Shown: positions 1-7,380 of the stretch, piece after piece | How positions within the stretch are numbered: the first letter of the stretch is position 1 | How the letters are laid out: each line of letters begins with the position of its first letter | Source of the DNA: Candidatus Gastranaerophilales bacterium | GTDB taxonomy: Bacteria > Cyanobacteriota > Vampirovibrionia > Gastranaerophilales > Gastranaerophilaceae | Reading direction: 5' to 3' | DNA: 55,253 nt | NCBI GenBank assembly: GCA_944322845.1 | Contig: CALUQE010000013.1 | Coordinates: forward strand, 1 to 55,253 | Position numbers and translations under genes: made by a program | Notes under the pieces: model-generated | Seen by the model: only the letters and a program-made list of their open reading frames with translations | What the model was told of the DNA's origin: nothing | The model's database searches: none

Positions 1-145
1 AAGAAACGCTCGGGAGGGCGCCGCCGCTGTCAGAACTAACAAGCTTTCGCGCCGCGAGCGTGTTATGCGTCAGCATAACGATAGCGAGCGTAAGAGTGCA
101 GGCGCTGCCTGCTGCAGCCATTAAATCTCACGCTCGTAAGAGCGT
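1..145. repeat. Dispersed structured repeat R1, copy A
   Basis: This stretch recurs at 54752-54870 and 55122-55253 with only scattered differences. It is more GC-rich than the surrounding DNA and full of short inverted repeats: GTTATGC-GTCA-GCATAAC (a 7-bp stem with a 4-base loop), GCAGGC-GCT-GCCTGC and CGCTC-GTAA-GAGCG. No convincing reading frame runs through it. It looks like a non-coding dispersed palindromic or MITE-like element; whether it moves is unknown. Confidence 0.85.
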
Positions 146-330
146 AGAAAACTTTTGCGTTATTTCTCTTTCTTTTGGTATCTTTTCGGGGTAAATGTAT
201 TAGGTTTGTAGGTATGACTACAAGCTTGAAAGTTTTTTGAAAAACTCTTTATTTTCGCAACAAAAGAGAAAGAAAAGTACAAATATTATCTCTTCATTTT
301 TTCTTTAAAAATAAAAGAAAAAGTATCGGT
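146..330. repeat. AT-rich repeat module R2 with a GGGGTAAATGTATT core, copy A
   Basis: This module follows R1 directly and is matched by 54870-55030, where the same order is seen: the GGGGTAAATGTATT core (here at 189-202), an ACTACAAGCTTGAAAG segment, a TTTTTTGAAAAACTCTTTAT segment and A/G-rich runs. The core belongs to the wider family seen at 22900-23060, 28156-28220, 39111-39230, 51999-52125 and 54890. No gene is seen in 1-466. Confidence 0.75.
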
Positions 331-362
331 GGGCACGCTCATACTTTGCCCACCCTACGGTT
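331..362. repeat. GGTGGGC/GCCCACC palindromic repeat
   Basis: An inverted repeat GGTGGGC ... GCCCACC followed by CTACGG forms a hairpin in the intergenic region. From general knowledge, short elements of this GGTGGGCA/TGCCCACC type occur between genes in many bacterial genomes. Function unknown. Confidence 0.5.
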
Positions 363-405
363 CTACAACTAATATTAACTTTTGTAACAATTTTTCTAAA
401 AAACC

Positions 406-433
406 TAAAGTTTTCAAAGAAAAATGCCGTAAT
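406..433 (+). promoter_or_regulatory. sigma28-like promoter of the 536-aa gene
   Basis: TAAAGTTT at 406-413, a 12-base spacer, and GCCGTAAT at 426-433. The flagellar sigma factor FliA (sigma28) consensus is TAAAGTTT-N11-GCCGATAA; here the TAAAGTTT to TAA distance is the same because one base moves from the -10 to the spacer. The identical two boxes with the same 12-base spacer lie upstream of the 498-aa gene (19642-19669). A TGTAACAATTTTT stretch lies just upstream at both genes. Start codon at 467, about 33 bases below the -10. Confidence 0.65.
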
Positions 434-466
434 TAATATTAAAATAACAAAATTTTTGGAGGGATT

Positions 467-2077
467 ATGGCAATTCAAGACTCATTCAATCTAAGTAACG
501 CATTAAGTTCGCAGGCATATGCCTACAAATGCTGGTATAACTATAATTACGGCAATAATACAATGGGGATTTCTGCACAGGATATGGGAGAAATAACCCA
601 GACCTGGAATAGTGAGCTGCATAATTGGCAGGCAACCGCGATGGATGACGAGAATGCCTATGAAATCGAAGACGACGATTTTTCAACAGCCAAGAAAAAT
701 GGTGAAAATCAGGCAAAAGATGCAACAGGTTTTGACGGTAAGCAAGGCGGGCAGATAACCAGAACGGTTGTTGACAGTGTCGCCGGTGTTGCCGGCGCTG
801 TAGTTTCTTCAGGAGTAGCAAACTCCGTCGGTAAATATGCAATAGGTAATATTGGGAGTAAATTGGTTGAAAGTAGTGCTAAAAATATCGCTGAAAAAAC
901 AGGAACAACTGCAGCTAATAAGGTAGCAGACAAAGGGATGGGCTCTTCAGGAAGTTGGATTATTGGAGCACCACTCGCACTAGCAACGGGGACTGCATAT
1001 ACAGCAAAGAAGCCTAACAAAGATGAAAAAGAAGCCTGTGATGCTTTGCAGGATGAAATGATAAATTCACAAAATGCTCTATATTCAGCACAGGATGATA
1101 TGAGTGCTGCCGGAGATGAAATTACTGCTTTATCAGATGAAGCGCAAACATACAATGAAGATGCTAATGAGAACATAGAAGAACAAAAATCTGAATATGA
1201 CACATATAAAGCTTCTTATGATGCTTTAATGGAGAAAATTAATGCCGGTGAACCGCTGACAGAAAGTGAACAAGAATTGTTCAAAGAACTTGTTCCTTTG
1301 ATGCAGGAACTCGGCGTTGGTATACAAACAACTCAGGAAGAAACGACAGAAGTTGCTGAAGATATTTATGATGAAATGGGTACATATCAGGCAGATTATG
1401 ACAATGCCGCTTCAACTGTCGGAGAAGTTCAAGGCGTAACTGATTATGCGGAAAGCTTTGACGAATCTACAAGAACAATGTGCTATGTAGAAGCCGGAGC
1501 ACAAACATTAAATGCCGCTTCCGGAGCAACAGCTGCATATAAAGCTGGAAGTTTTGCAGCATCAGGCGGTATATTTACAGCCTGGGCTTGGGGCTTTGCC
1601 GCAATGGGTGCAGCCGGAGCCGCAATGAGCGGCGTAGGTGCGACCCAGCAGTTCAAATGGGCAGGTGAAGTCGGTACCGAAATTGATATGAGAAAAACAA
1701 CTCAGGATATTAATTCACAGACCTCTGATATTTATGACGAATCTATCGAAGGATACGAAGGCGCGATGGTCGGTGTCGAAGAAATGGAACTGGAAATGCC
1801 TGAGGATATGGAAAATCCGGAAGAAGTTCTGGAACAGCTAGGAGAAGAATCATCAGAAGCACTCACAAAAGCAACAACCCAGGGCGTTGAAGAAGATTCC
1901 GGAAACGGTACGGGCAGCGGGCTTGCAGCAGGCATTCCAACAGATAATCAGGACGGCAAAGGTGCAGGCGGCAGCTTCGGTTCAGCAACAGGCGGGACAA
2001 GAACTGCCGGCGGAAATGGAACCGGAGGTTCAGCTGGCGGAGTCAATCCGAACGAAAAAGACAAAGAAGAAAAATAA
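467..2077 (+). CDS. Large signal-less protein with coiled coils and hydrophobic Ala/Gly segments
   Basis: A 536-aa protein of no family I recognise. No signal peptide is visible. After a Tyr/Asn-rich N-terminus come an Ala/Gly/Val-rich weakly hydrophobic stretch (about 95-135), another around 160-180, a long acidic helical region likely to form coiled coils (about 185-325), a second Ala/Gly/Trp hydrophobic segment (about 350-400, with FTAWAWGFAAMGAAG), an acidic segment, and a Gly-rich low-complexity tail ending in Lys/Glu. The start has a strong GGAGGG ribosome site. The coil-hydrophobic-coil layout resembles type III translocators in outline only. The sigma28-like promoter upstream suggests flagellar-type control; export by the flagellar apparatus is inference. 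Confidence 0.85.
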   Translation: MAIQDSFNLSNALSSQAYAYKCWYNYNYGNNTMGISAQDMGEITQTWNSELHNWQATAMDDENAYEIEDDDFSTAKKNGENQAKDATGFDGKQGGQITRTVVDSVAGVAGAVVSSGVANSVGKYAIGNIGSKLVESSAKNIAEKTGTTAANKVADKGMGSSGSWIIGAPLALATGTAYTAKKPNKDEKEACDALQDEMINSQNALYSAQDDMSAAGDEITALSDEAQTYNEDANENIEEQKSEYDTYKASYDALMEKINAGEPLTESEQELFKELVPLMQELGVGIQTTQEETTEVAEDIYDEMGTYQADYDNAASTVGEVQGVTDYAESFDESTRTMCYVEAGAQTLNAASGATAAYKAGSFAASGGIFTAWAWGFAAMGAAGAAMSGVGATQQFKWAGEVGTEIDMRKTTQDINSQTSDIYDESIEGYEGAMVGVEEMELEMPEDMENPEEVLEQLGEESSEALTKATTQGVEEDSGNGTGSGLAAGIPTDNQDGKGAGGSFGSATGGTRTAGGNGTGGSAGGVNPNEKDKEEK

Positions 2078-2083
2078 TATACA

Positions 2084-2112
2084 AAAAAGAGCATCGAAAA
2101 GGTGCTCTTTTT
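2084..2112 (+). terminator. Rho-independent terminator after the 536-aa gene
   Basis: AAAAAGAGCA and TGCTCTTTTT form a 10-bp stem with a short loop and end in a T run, seven bases after the stop codon at 2077. It separates the 536-aa gene from rph. Confidence 0.85.
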
Positions 2113-2152
2113 GTTATACAATTAAGTTATAGGGAAAGGAAGGGGATATTTT

Positions 2153-2848
2153 ATGAGACCGGACGGGAGAGAAAATAACCAGCTTAGAGAGATTAAGTTC
2201 ACACACAATTTTACAAAACATGCATTAGGCTCTATTTTAGCAGAATTCGGAGATACAAAAGTTATTGTAACAGCATCTGCCGAACTTAAAAAACCTAAAT
2301 GGATGGAGGAAAACGACAACAGAGGCTGGGTAACTGCGGAATATTCACTGCTGCCGGCTTCCACAAATACCCGCTGCAAAAGAGAAAGAGAAAAGGTTTC
2401 TGGTCGAACACAAGAAATCCAAAGACTCATAGGAAGAAGTCTTAGAGCTTGTGTAGATTTAGAGAAAATGCCTAATATGACTATTACAATTGATGCTGAT
2501 GTCATACAAGCCGACGGGGGAACCAGAACGGCAAGTATTTGCGGCGGTTTTCTGGCACTTAGAGATGCTGTTAATAAACTTCTAGAGTCTGGGGAATTAA
2601 AAGAAAACCCTATTATAGAACCTATCGGCGCAATCTCTATTGGCATTGTTGATGGTGATATTAGATTAGATTTAAACTATACAGAAGACTCACACGCACA
2701 GGTGGATTCTAATGTAGTTTTAACTCAGAGCGGTAAAATTGTAGACTTCCAAACAACTTCAGAAGGCGAACCTTACGAGTTTAACAAAATGATTGAACTT
2801 TTTAACATTGCGAAAAAAGGCATCGATACTATTATCAAAATGTATTAA
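2153..2848 (+). CDS. rph: Ribonuclease PH
   Basis: A 231-aa phosphorolytic 3'-5' exoribonuclease that trims tRNA 3' ends using phosphate. It begins with the family start MRPDGR and carries the N-terminal SAELKKPKW-like segment, the Arg-rich phosphate-binding stretch GRTQEIQRLIGRSLR (about 84-98), the core DADVIQADGGTRTASICGG (about 114-132) and the acidic catalytic part GIVDGDIRLDLNY (about 165-178). Length is close to the usual 240. A GGAAAGGAAGGGG ribosome site precedes the ATG. It stands between a terminator and the transporter gene, about 75 bases away. Confidence 0.95.
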   Translation: MRPDGRENNQLREIKFTHNFTKHALGSILAEFGDTKVIVTASAELKKPKWMEENDNRGWVTAEYSLLPASTNTRCKREREKVSGRTQEIQRLIGRSLRACVDLEKMPNMTITIDADVIQADGGTRTASICGGFLALRDAVNKLLESGELKENPIIEPIGAISIGIVDGDIRLDLNYTEDSHAQVDSNVVLTQSGKIVDFQTTSEGEPYEFNKMIELFNIAKKGIDTIIKMY

Positions 2849-2922
2849 ACCTCTATCAGGCAATATATTGACGGAGCTTTTTGTTGCTTGTAAACTTGTA
2901 AATAGATGTGTGGAGAGACAAA

Positions 2923-4299
2923 ATGGAAGAAAATACTTTAAAAAAGTTTAGTACCGCAAAATTTTTAAGTTTTGCACTCGGTTTTTTCGGGCTGCAATTT
3001 GCCTGGCAGATGAGAATTATCCTATCAGGGCCGGTTACGGAAGATTTAGGAGCATCTCCTCTTTTGTTCGGTTTAATCTGGCTTGCAGGACCATTTACAG
3101 GGATGGTAGTTCAGCCGGTAATAGGAGCATTTAGTGATAGAACTTCATCACCCTTTGGCAGGAGAAGACCGTATCTATTGGGCGGTGCGCTGCTTTCTGC
3201 TGTTGCTCTCTGGGCTCTTCCTAATTCGGAACTTATTACAAACTTTATTTCTTCAACTCTGCACATAAAATTTCCGGAACTTGCAGCCTTGTTCTTTGCA
3301 GCCGTTATGATCTGGATTCTGGATGCCTGCGTAAACATTGCTCAAGGACCGTACAGGGCATTAATTCCGGACGTTGTTCCTCCTGAACAGCATTCAATTG
3401 CAAATTCTTACATAAGTCTCGCAATTGGTCTCGGCTCTGTTGTTGCAGCAGGAACAGCACCTTTCTTAAAATGGGCTTTCAATTACCAGATGTCTATAAA
3501 TGCCCAGTTTATTATGGCAGCACTTGCTTTCTCACTCGGCATGATTTGGACATGTCTCTGTATAAAAGAGCACAGATATGTTCCTAAAACAGATGAAAAG
3601 AAAGAAAAATTTAATATAGTAAAAGCTTTAAAAGAGTTTTTTGCTCTCTCTCCGGAAGTCGGAAAAATCTGCTGGATGCAGTTTTTTACCTGGATTGGCA
3701 ACATGTGCATGATGATTTACTTCACACAATATTGTGTTCATACAGTATTCGGCGTACCGGATTTATCAGATGTATCGGAAGTGGTTAAAGCAAGCTATGA
3801 TCCTGCCGTGCTTGCAGGTACAAATTTTTCTTCCGTATGTTTTGCAATATTTAATCTTGTATGCTTCCTTGTTGCAATACCTATCGGAGTTCTGTCCGTA
3901 AAATACGGTAACAAAAAAGTTCATATAATATCAATGCTGTCTATGGCACTGGCTTTTCTCGGGATGGCAGTATTTACAACAAATGTAAAACTGGTTGCAC
4001 TGCTTATGGCAATTTCAGGTATCGGCTGGGCAAGTATTTGTGCTCTTCCGTTTGCAATGCTTTCACAGTTTATAAAACCGGGAACGGAAGGTTCCGTTAT
4101 GGGACTCTTTAATATCTTTATCGCAGGACCGCAGGTTTTTGTCTGCACGCTGGTTTCATGGATAATAAACAAATGCAGCTTCAATGTAATCGGCGGAATT
4201 AATTATCACTGGGAATATACTTTCTTTATTGGAGCCCTTTGTTTAATTACGGCTGCATTAATTGCTTCCCGTGTCAAAGAAAAAACTGTAGAAGGATAA
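2923..4299 (+). CDS. MFS transporter, GPH/SLC45 sugar-type
   Basis: A major facilitator of about 458 residues with roughly twelve membrane segments. Its N-terminal layout (LQFAWQMR, then GPFTGMVVQPVIGAFSDR and GRRRPY) is typical of the glycoside-pentoside-hexuronide/SLC45 group that moves disaccharides with cations across the inner membrane; the loop SDRTSSPFGRRRP (about 68-80) is the family signature. I place the start at 2923 rather than the earlier in-frame ATG at 2908 because TGGAGAGA lies five bases before it. Substrate is not determined; the two glucan-active enzymes of the window (GH13, GH57) make an alpha-glucoside plausible but they are not adjacent. Confidence 0.85.
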   Translation: MEENTLKKFSTAKFLSFALGFFGLQFAWQMRIILSGPVTEDLGASPLLFGLIWLAGPFTGMVVQPVIGAFSDRTSSPFGRRRPYLLGGALLSAVALWALPNSELITNFISSTLHIKFPELAALFFAAVMIWILDACVNIAQGPYRALIPDVVPPEQHSIANSYISLAIGLGSVVAAGTAPFLKWAFNYQMSINAQFIMAALAFSLGMIWTCLCIKEHRYVPKTDEKKEKFNIVKALKEFFALSPEVGKICWMQFFTWIGNMCMMIYFTQYCVHTVFGVPDLSDVSEVVKASYDPAVLAGTNFSSVCFAIFNLVCFLVAIPIGVLSVKYGNKKVHIISMLSMALAFLGMAVFTTNVKLVALLMAISGIGWASICALPFAMLSQFIKPGTEGSVMGLFNIFIAGPQVFVCTLVSWIINKCSFNVIGGINYHWEYTFFIGALCLITAALIASRVKEKTVEG

Positions 4300-4303
4300 G
4301 TGA

Positions 4304-5713
4304 ATGAATAATGAAAAGAATAAGGGGAAAGTTTTTTTAATTTACCCCCCGTCTCCGGTTTTAAACAGAGAGGACAGGTGTCAGCAGCCGACAGAGGATT
4401 TGCTCGTTATTCCGCCGCTTCCGCCTACGGACTTAATGTATCTGGCAGCTATTGCAGAGGAGTGCGGTTTTGAGGCTAAAATAAAAGACTACAGTCAGGG
4501 CGGAGATTTCTTAAAAGACTTAAAAGAATTTAACCCGCATTATCTTGTTGTAAATATAGCGACTCCGACCTTTTTATCCGATATGGGGTGGATAAGACAG
4601 GCAAAAGAAGCCCTGCCGGCTCTTAAGACTATTGCAAAAGGAGCGCCGTTTTTAACTTATAATACAAATGCAATTTATGAAAATCCGTTTCTTGATTATG
4701 TAATTATGGGTGAAGCGGAGTTTACTTTGAGGGATATTTTAAACGGAGTTCCGGATGAAGAAATTTTGGGAATCTGTTACCGTAAAAATTTTCAGGCAGA
4801 GAAAAATGAAAAACGTCCATTTATAGAAAATCTCGATATTTTACCGTTTCCGGCAAGACACCTTGTCGATAATAACATATACAGACGCCCTGATAACGGA
4901 AAGGTGCAAGCCGTTATAAAGGTTTCAAGAGGATGTCCTTTCCATTGCTTCTTCTGCCTTGCAACACCTGTTTCAGGTGCAAAAGTAAGAGTTCGCTCTG
5001 CAGAAAACATTATTGCAGAAATTAAAGAATGTGTTGAAAAGTACAATATCAGAAATTTCCTATTCTGGTCTGATATATTTAATCTGAATAGAGATTGGAC
5101 AATTGATTTATGTCAAAAAATCATTGAAAGCGGACTTAAAATAACATGGTCATCAAATACAAGAGCGGATACTATGGACGATGAGATGGCGCAGATGATG
5201 TACAAAGCCGGCTGCAGGCTTGTAAGTATCGGAGTCGAAAGCGGTTCGCAAAAAATGCTGGATTGTATCGGGAAAAAGGATTCACTTGAAGATATCAGAA
5301 GAACCGTAAAAATACTCAAGAAGAATAAAATAAAGATTTATAACTATTTTGTAATCGGGCTTCCGTGGGAAACTGAAGAAACCGTTGAGGAGACTATTAA
5401 GTTTGCGATTGAGCTCGACAGTAATTTTATAAGCTTTTACACAGCGACACCGCTTCCGGGAACTAAGTTTTTCGCTTACGCAATGATGAATAAGCTGGTT
5501 GAAGGAAATATGGATTTTAAAAGCGCATATTATGCGCCTGTTGTAAAGTCTCATGAACTTTCAAAAGAAAGGATTTTTGAACTTCACAAGCAAGCTGTAA
5601 GAAGGTTTTATTTGAGACCTAAATTCATTTTAAAAACGCTTTTATCGCTGAGAAGCTTAGCCGAGTTTAAAAATTATTTTATGGCAGGGATTAATCTTTT
5701 AAAACACAAATAA
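4304..5713 (+). CDS. B12-binding-fold radical SAM protein
   Basis: A 469-aa protein with an N-terminal cobalamin-binding-like Rossmann domain (about 8-150; FLIYPPSP, DLMYLAAIAEECGFEAKIKDY) and a radical SAM domain with the CxxxCxxC cluster motif CPFHCFFC near 211-218, followed by GVESGSQKMLDCIGK and the NYFVIGLPWET segment. This is the BchE/HpnJ-like family (methylation, cyclisation or ring chemistry). I do not see the DxHxxG cobalamin-ligand motif, so B12 may bind base-off without a His ligand or not at all. It begins four bases after the transporter stop, so the two are probably co-transcribed. Substrate unknown. Confidence 0.85.
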   Translation: MNNEKNKGKVFLIYPPSPVLNREDRCQQPTEDLLVIPPLPPTDLMYLAAIAEECGFEAKIKDYSQGGDFLKDLKEFNPHYLVVNIATPTFLSDMGWIRQAKEALPALKTIAKGAPFLTYNTNAIYENPFLDYVIMGEAEFTLRDILNGVPDEEILGICYRKNFQAEKNEKRPFIENLDILPFPARHLVDNNIYRRPDNGKVQAVIKVSRGCPFHCFFCLATPVSGAKVRVRSAENIIAEIKECVEKYNIRNFLFWSDIFNLNRDWTIDLCQKIIESGLKITWSSNTRADTMDDEMAQMMYKAGCRLVSIGVESGSQKMLDCIGKKDSLEDIRRTVKILKKNKIKIYNYFVIGLPWETEETVEETIKFAIELDSNFISFYTATPLPGTKFFAYAMMNKLVEGNMDFKSAYYAPVVKSHELSKERIFELHKQAVRRFYLRPKFILKTLLSLRSLAEFKNYFMAGINLLKHK

Positions 5714-5780
5714 GGAATTGAATCTTTACCCCCTTTCCCAAATGGGATAGAGATAATACTTGATAGTCTTAAGCGGAACA

Positions 5781-5855
5781 GAGAAGCGGAAAGTTTTTCG
5801 AAGCGATAGCGGGAGCAGCGCGGGAGCGTGTCTGAGAAAAGCTTTCCGATTCTCC
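5781..5855. repeat. Long near-perfect hairpin between convergent genes
   Basis: The left arm (5781-5799) and right arm (5836-5855) pair over about 19 positions with one mismatch and one G-T pair; the loop of about 35 bases is GC-rich (GCGATAGCGGGAGC). It sits between the ends of the radical SAM gene (+) and the 409-aa gene (-) in the 5714-5901 gap. No T run follows, so it is not a standard terminator; it may block transcription from both sides, or be a dispersed palindromic element or a structured RNA. Confidence 0.7.
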
Positions 5856-5901
5856 GCGGAGTGATAACCTCATTTCAATCTTAATAAAACACGCCTAATC
5901 T

Positions 5902-7131
5902 TTATTTAAGCCCCGGCTCTGCATCTGAGCCTGTAACTTTCTTTCTTAGAACAAAAGTAAGTTTTGGAAGAGCAACTGCAAGCAATATACTGCTTATTCC
6001 GACATTTGCAAGAATGTTTGCCGATTTAACCTTTAGAGCTTTCTTTGCGTATTTATCGATGTTATTGGAAGCTTTAGCCTCTTTTGCGAATTTCTCAACT
6101 TCTGCCAGAAATTTTTCTATACGTTTTTCATCAACATAAGCCCTCGGATCTCTCACTCTATTCTTTAAGAACCTCACACCGCAGTATTTTTCGCATAATT
6201 TTGTAATCTGAGAATCGTGATTTTTATCAAGATAATCAATATAATTCCCCTTTGGTATATCCAGAGTTCCCTCTTTGATAGAGTTTACAAAGTTTTTATC
6301 ATTCATTAACATCGGATCAAGATTTACATTTGTATTAAATAATTTTCCTGAAAGACTGTCAAATCCCTTTGCAATCCAAATCGGAGCAACAAAGTTTAAA
6401 AACATCATCATTGTCATCTTGAACCCGTTTTCCATCTTTTCATACTTATTTCTTGCTGTCCCGACACGACCGATAGTTAATCCTCCATCTGTTACAGCCA
6501 TTTTGTTTACTGTAGACATATTCGCAAGAGTAGAAACAACCCCCTTAAAAGAAGGTTTACTTGAATCTGTTAGCTGGTATGTTCTCTCTGCCTTCATTGT
6601 ATCTTCAACAATCGGTTTTACGGCCTCCTGCTTCTTTTTAAGCTTTGCAGTCAGAGCAAAATTAGATTTTGGAAGAATATATCCCATTAGTAATACAGGG
6701 ATTGCGGTTGATAGAACAAATTTACCTGCCAGAAGTTTTTGATAAGCCGACTTATTCTTCAGTACTTTCTCAAGACTTTTTACCTCCTCCGGAGCGGACT
6801 TTTTAAATTTATCAATGTTATATTTTAACCCCTGATTATCCGTTTCTTTTAGTAAATTAATATTTACCCCCGGATCATAGCCAAACTTCTTAATTAACCA
6901 ATCACAGATACCGTTCATTACAGGGATACCGCCCAGCCAGACAATAGAAGAGCCATATTCATCTATAGTACGTTCTCTTAGTGCATTGTTTGCCATTTGT
7001 TTAGACTCTTTTAAATTCTGGTTATAAGTCATTCCGATTTTGACAGGGTTTTCAATACCGCAATCACGTACAATAAGAGGGTAAATACTTGAGTTATTAC
7101 CTATTGCCGATATTACATTTATTAATGACAT
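5902..7131 (-). CDS. Membrane-associated hypothetical protein, paralogue of the 481-aa protein
   Basis: A 409-aa protein of no recognised family. Three or four likely membrane segments are seen: around 55-75 (SIVWLGGIPVMN), 130-155 (VLSTAIPVLLMGYILP), 240-262 (MTMMMFLNFVAPIWIAKGF) and the C-terminal end (ANILANVGISSILLAVALPKLTFVL). It is clearly homologous to the protein at 30914-32359: shared GSIVWL/SSIVWL with GAMN/PVMN, a central PSFKG motif, DVGIAGGR/DGGLTIGR, and a C-terminal PK...KKxTGxDAxPG ending. A good ribosome site (AAAGGAG) precedes the ATG. Preceded by a 25-codon His-rich ORF and alternative hairpins. Function unknown. Confidence 0.85.
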   Translation of the reverse strand: MSLINVISAIGNNSSIYPLIVRDCGIENPVKIGMTYNQNLKESKQMANNALRERTIDEYGSSIVWLGGIPVMNGICDWLIKKFGYDPGVNINLLKETDNQGLKYNIDKFKKSAPEEVKSLEKVLKNKSAYQKLLAGKFVLSTAIPVLLMGYILPKSNFALTAKLKKKQEAVKPIVEDTMKAERTYQLTDSSKPSFKGVVSTLANMSTVNKMAVTDGGLTIGRVGTARNKYEKMENGFKMTMMMFLNFVAPIWIAKGFDSLSGKLFNTNVNLDPMLMNDKNFVNSIKEGTLDIPKGNYIDYLDKNHDSQITKLCEKYCGVRFLKNRVRDPRAYVDEKRIEKFLAEVEKFAKEAKASNNIDKYAKKALKVKSANILANVGISSILLAVALPKLTFVLRKKVTGSDAEPGLK

Positions 7132-7220
7132 TTTTTTAAAATTCTCCTTTACAATCGTACTCTTTACATTCTCTCTTGAATATCCCGAAAGAGCCGAGGG
7201 GTAAATAAAATAAAGGAGCC

Positions 7221-7298
7221 TTAGAAGAGAAGCACCAAAACTCCGAGCCCTTTCGGGTTCGCATGAGTATGATGATGTTTTCTTGCAACTAATGTCAT
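7221..7298 (-). CDS. Possible His-rich leader peptide
   Basis: A 25-codon ORF on the minus strand with an AAGGAAAG ribosome site, reading MTLVARKHHHTHANPKGLG then VLVLLF and stop. It has four His in five codons. Downstream, CCCGAAAGGG (a GAAA tetraloop hairpin) and a CCCCTCGGCTCTTTCGGG segment can pair with each other or fold separately. The pattern recalls attenuation leaders, but the downstream gene is not a histidine gene and no T run is seen. Start and existence are uncertain. Confidence 0.35.
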   Translation of the reverse strand: MTLVARKHHHTHANPKGLGVLVLLF

Positions 7299-7345
7299 TT
7301 TTCTTTCCTTTTTCTCAATAATAACATGAAGAGTTTAATTGTAAA

Positions 7346-7377
7346 GGGCTACAATGTATATACATTGTAGCCCTTTT
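7346..7377 (-). terminator. Palindromic terminator after the GH13 gene
   Basis: GGGCTACAATGTA and TACATTGTAGCCC form a perfect 13-bp-arm palindrome a few bases beyond the GH13 stop codon (7381). The longer T run is on the plus strand; on the minus strand the arm is followed by TTTACAATT, so termination there is likely but weaker. Confidence 0.65.
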
Positions 7378-7380
7378 TAC

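Noticed and set aside
1..330. CRISPR-like array formed by the R1 or GGGGTAAATGTATT repeats
   Set aside because: Units are adjacent without unique spacers of even length, copies vary in period, and no cas gene is present.
4304..5713. Calling the radical SAM protein a BchE or hopanoid (HpnJ) enzyme
   Set aside because: Domain order fits, but no diagnostic residues, pathway genes or DxHxxG motif support a specific substrate.
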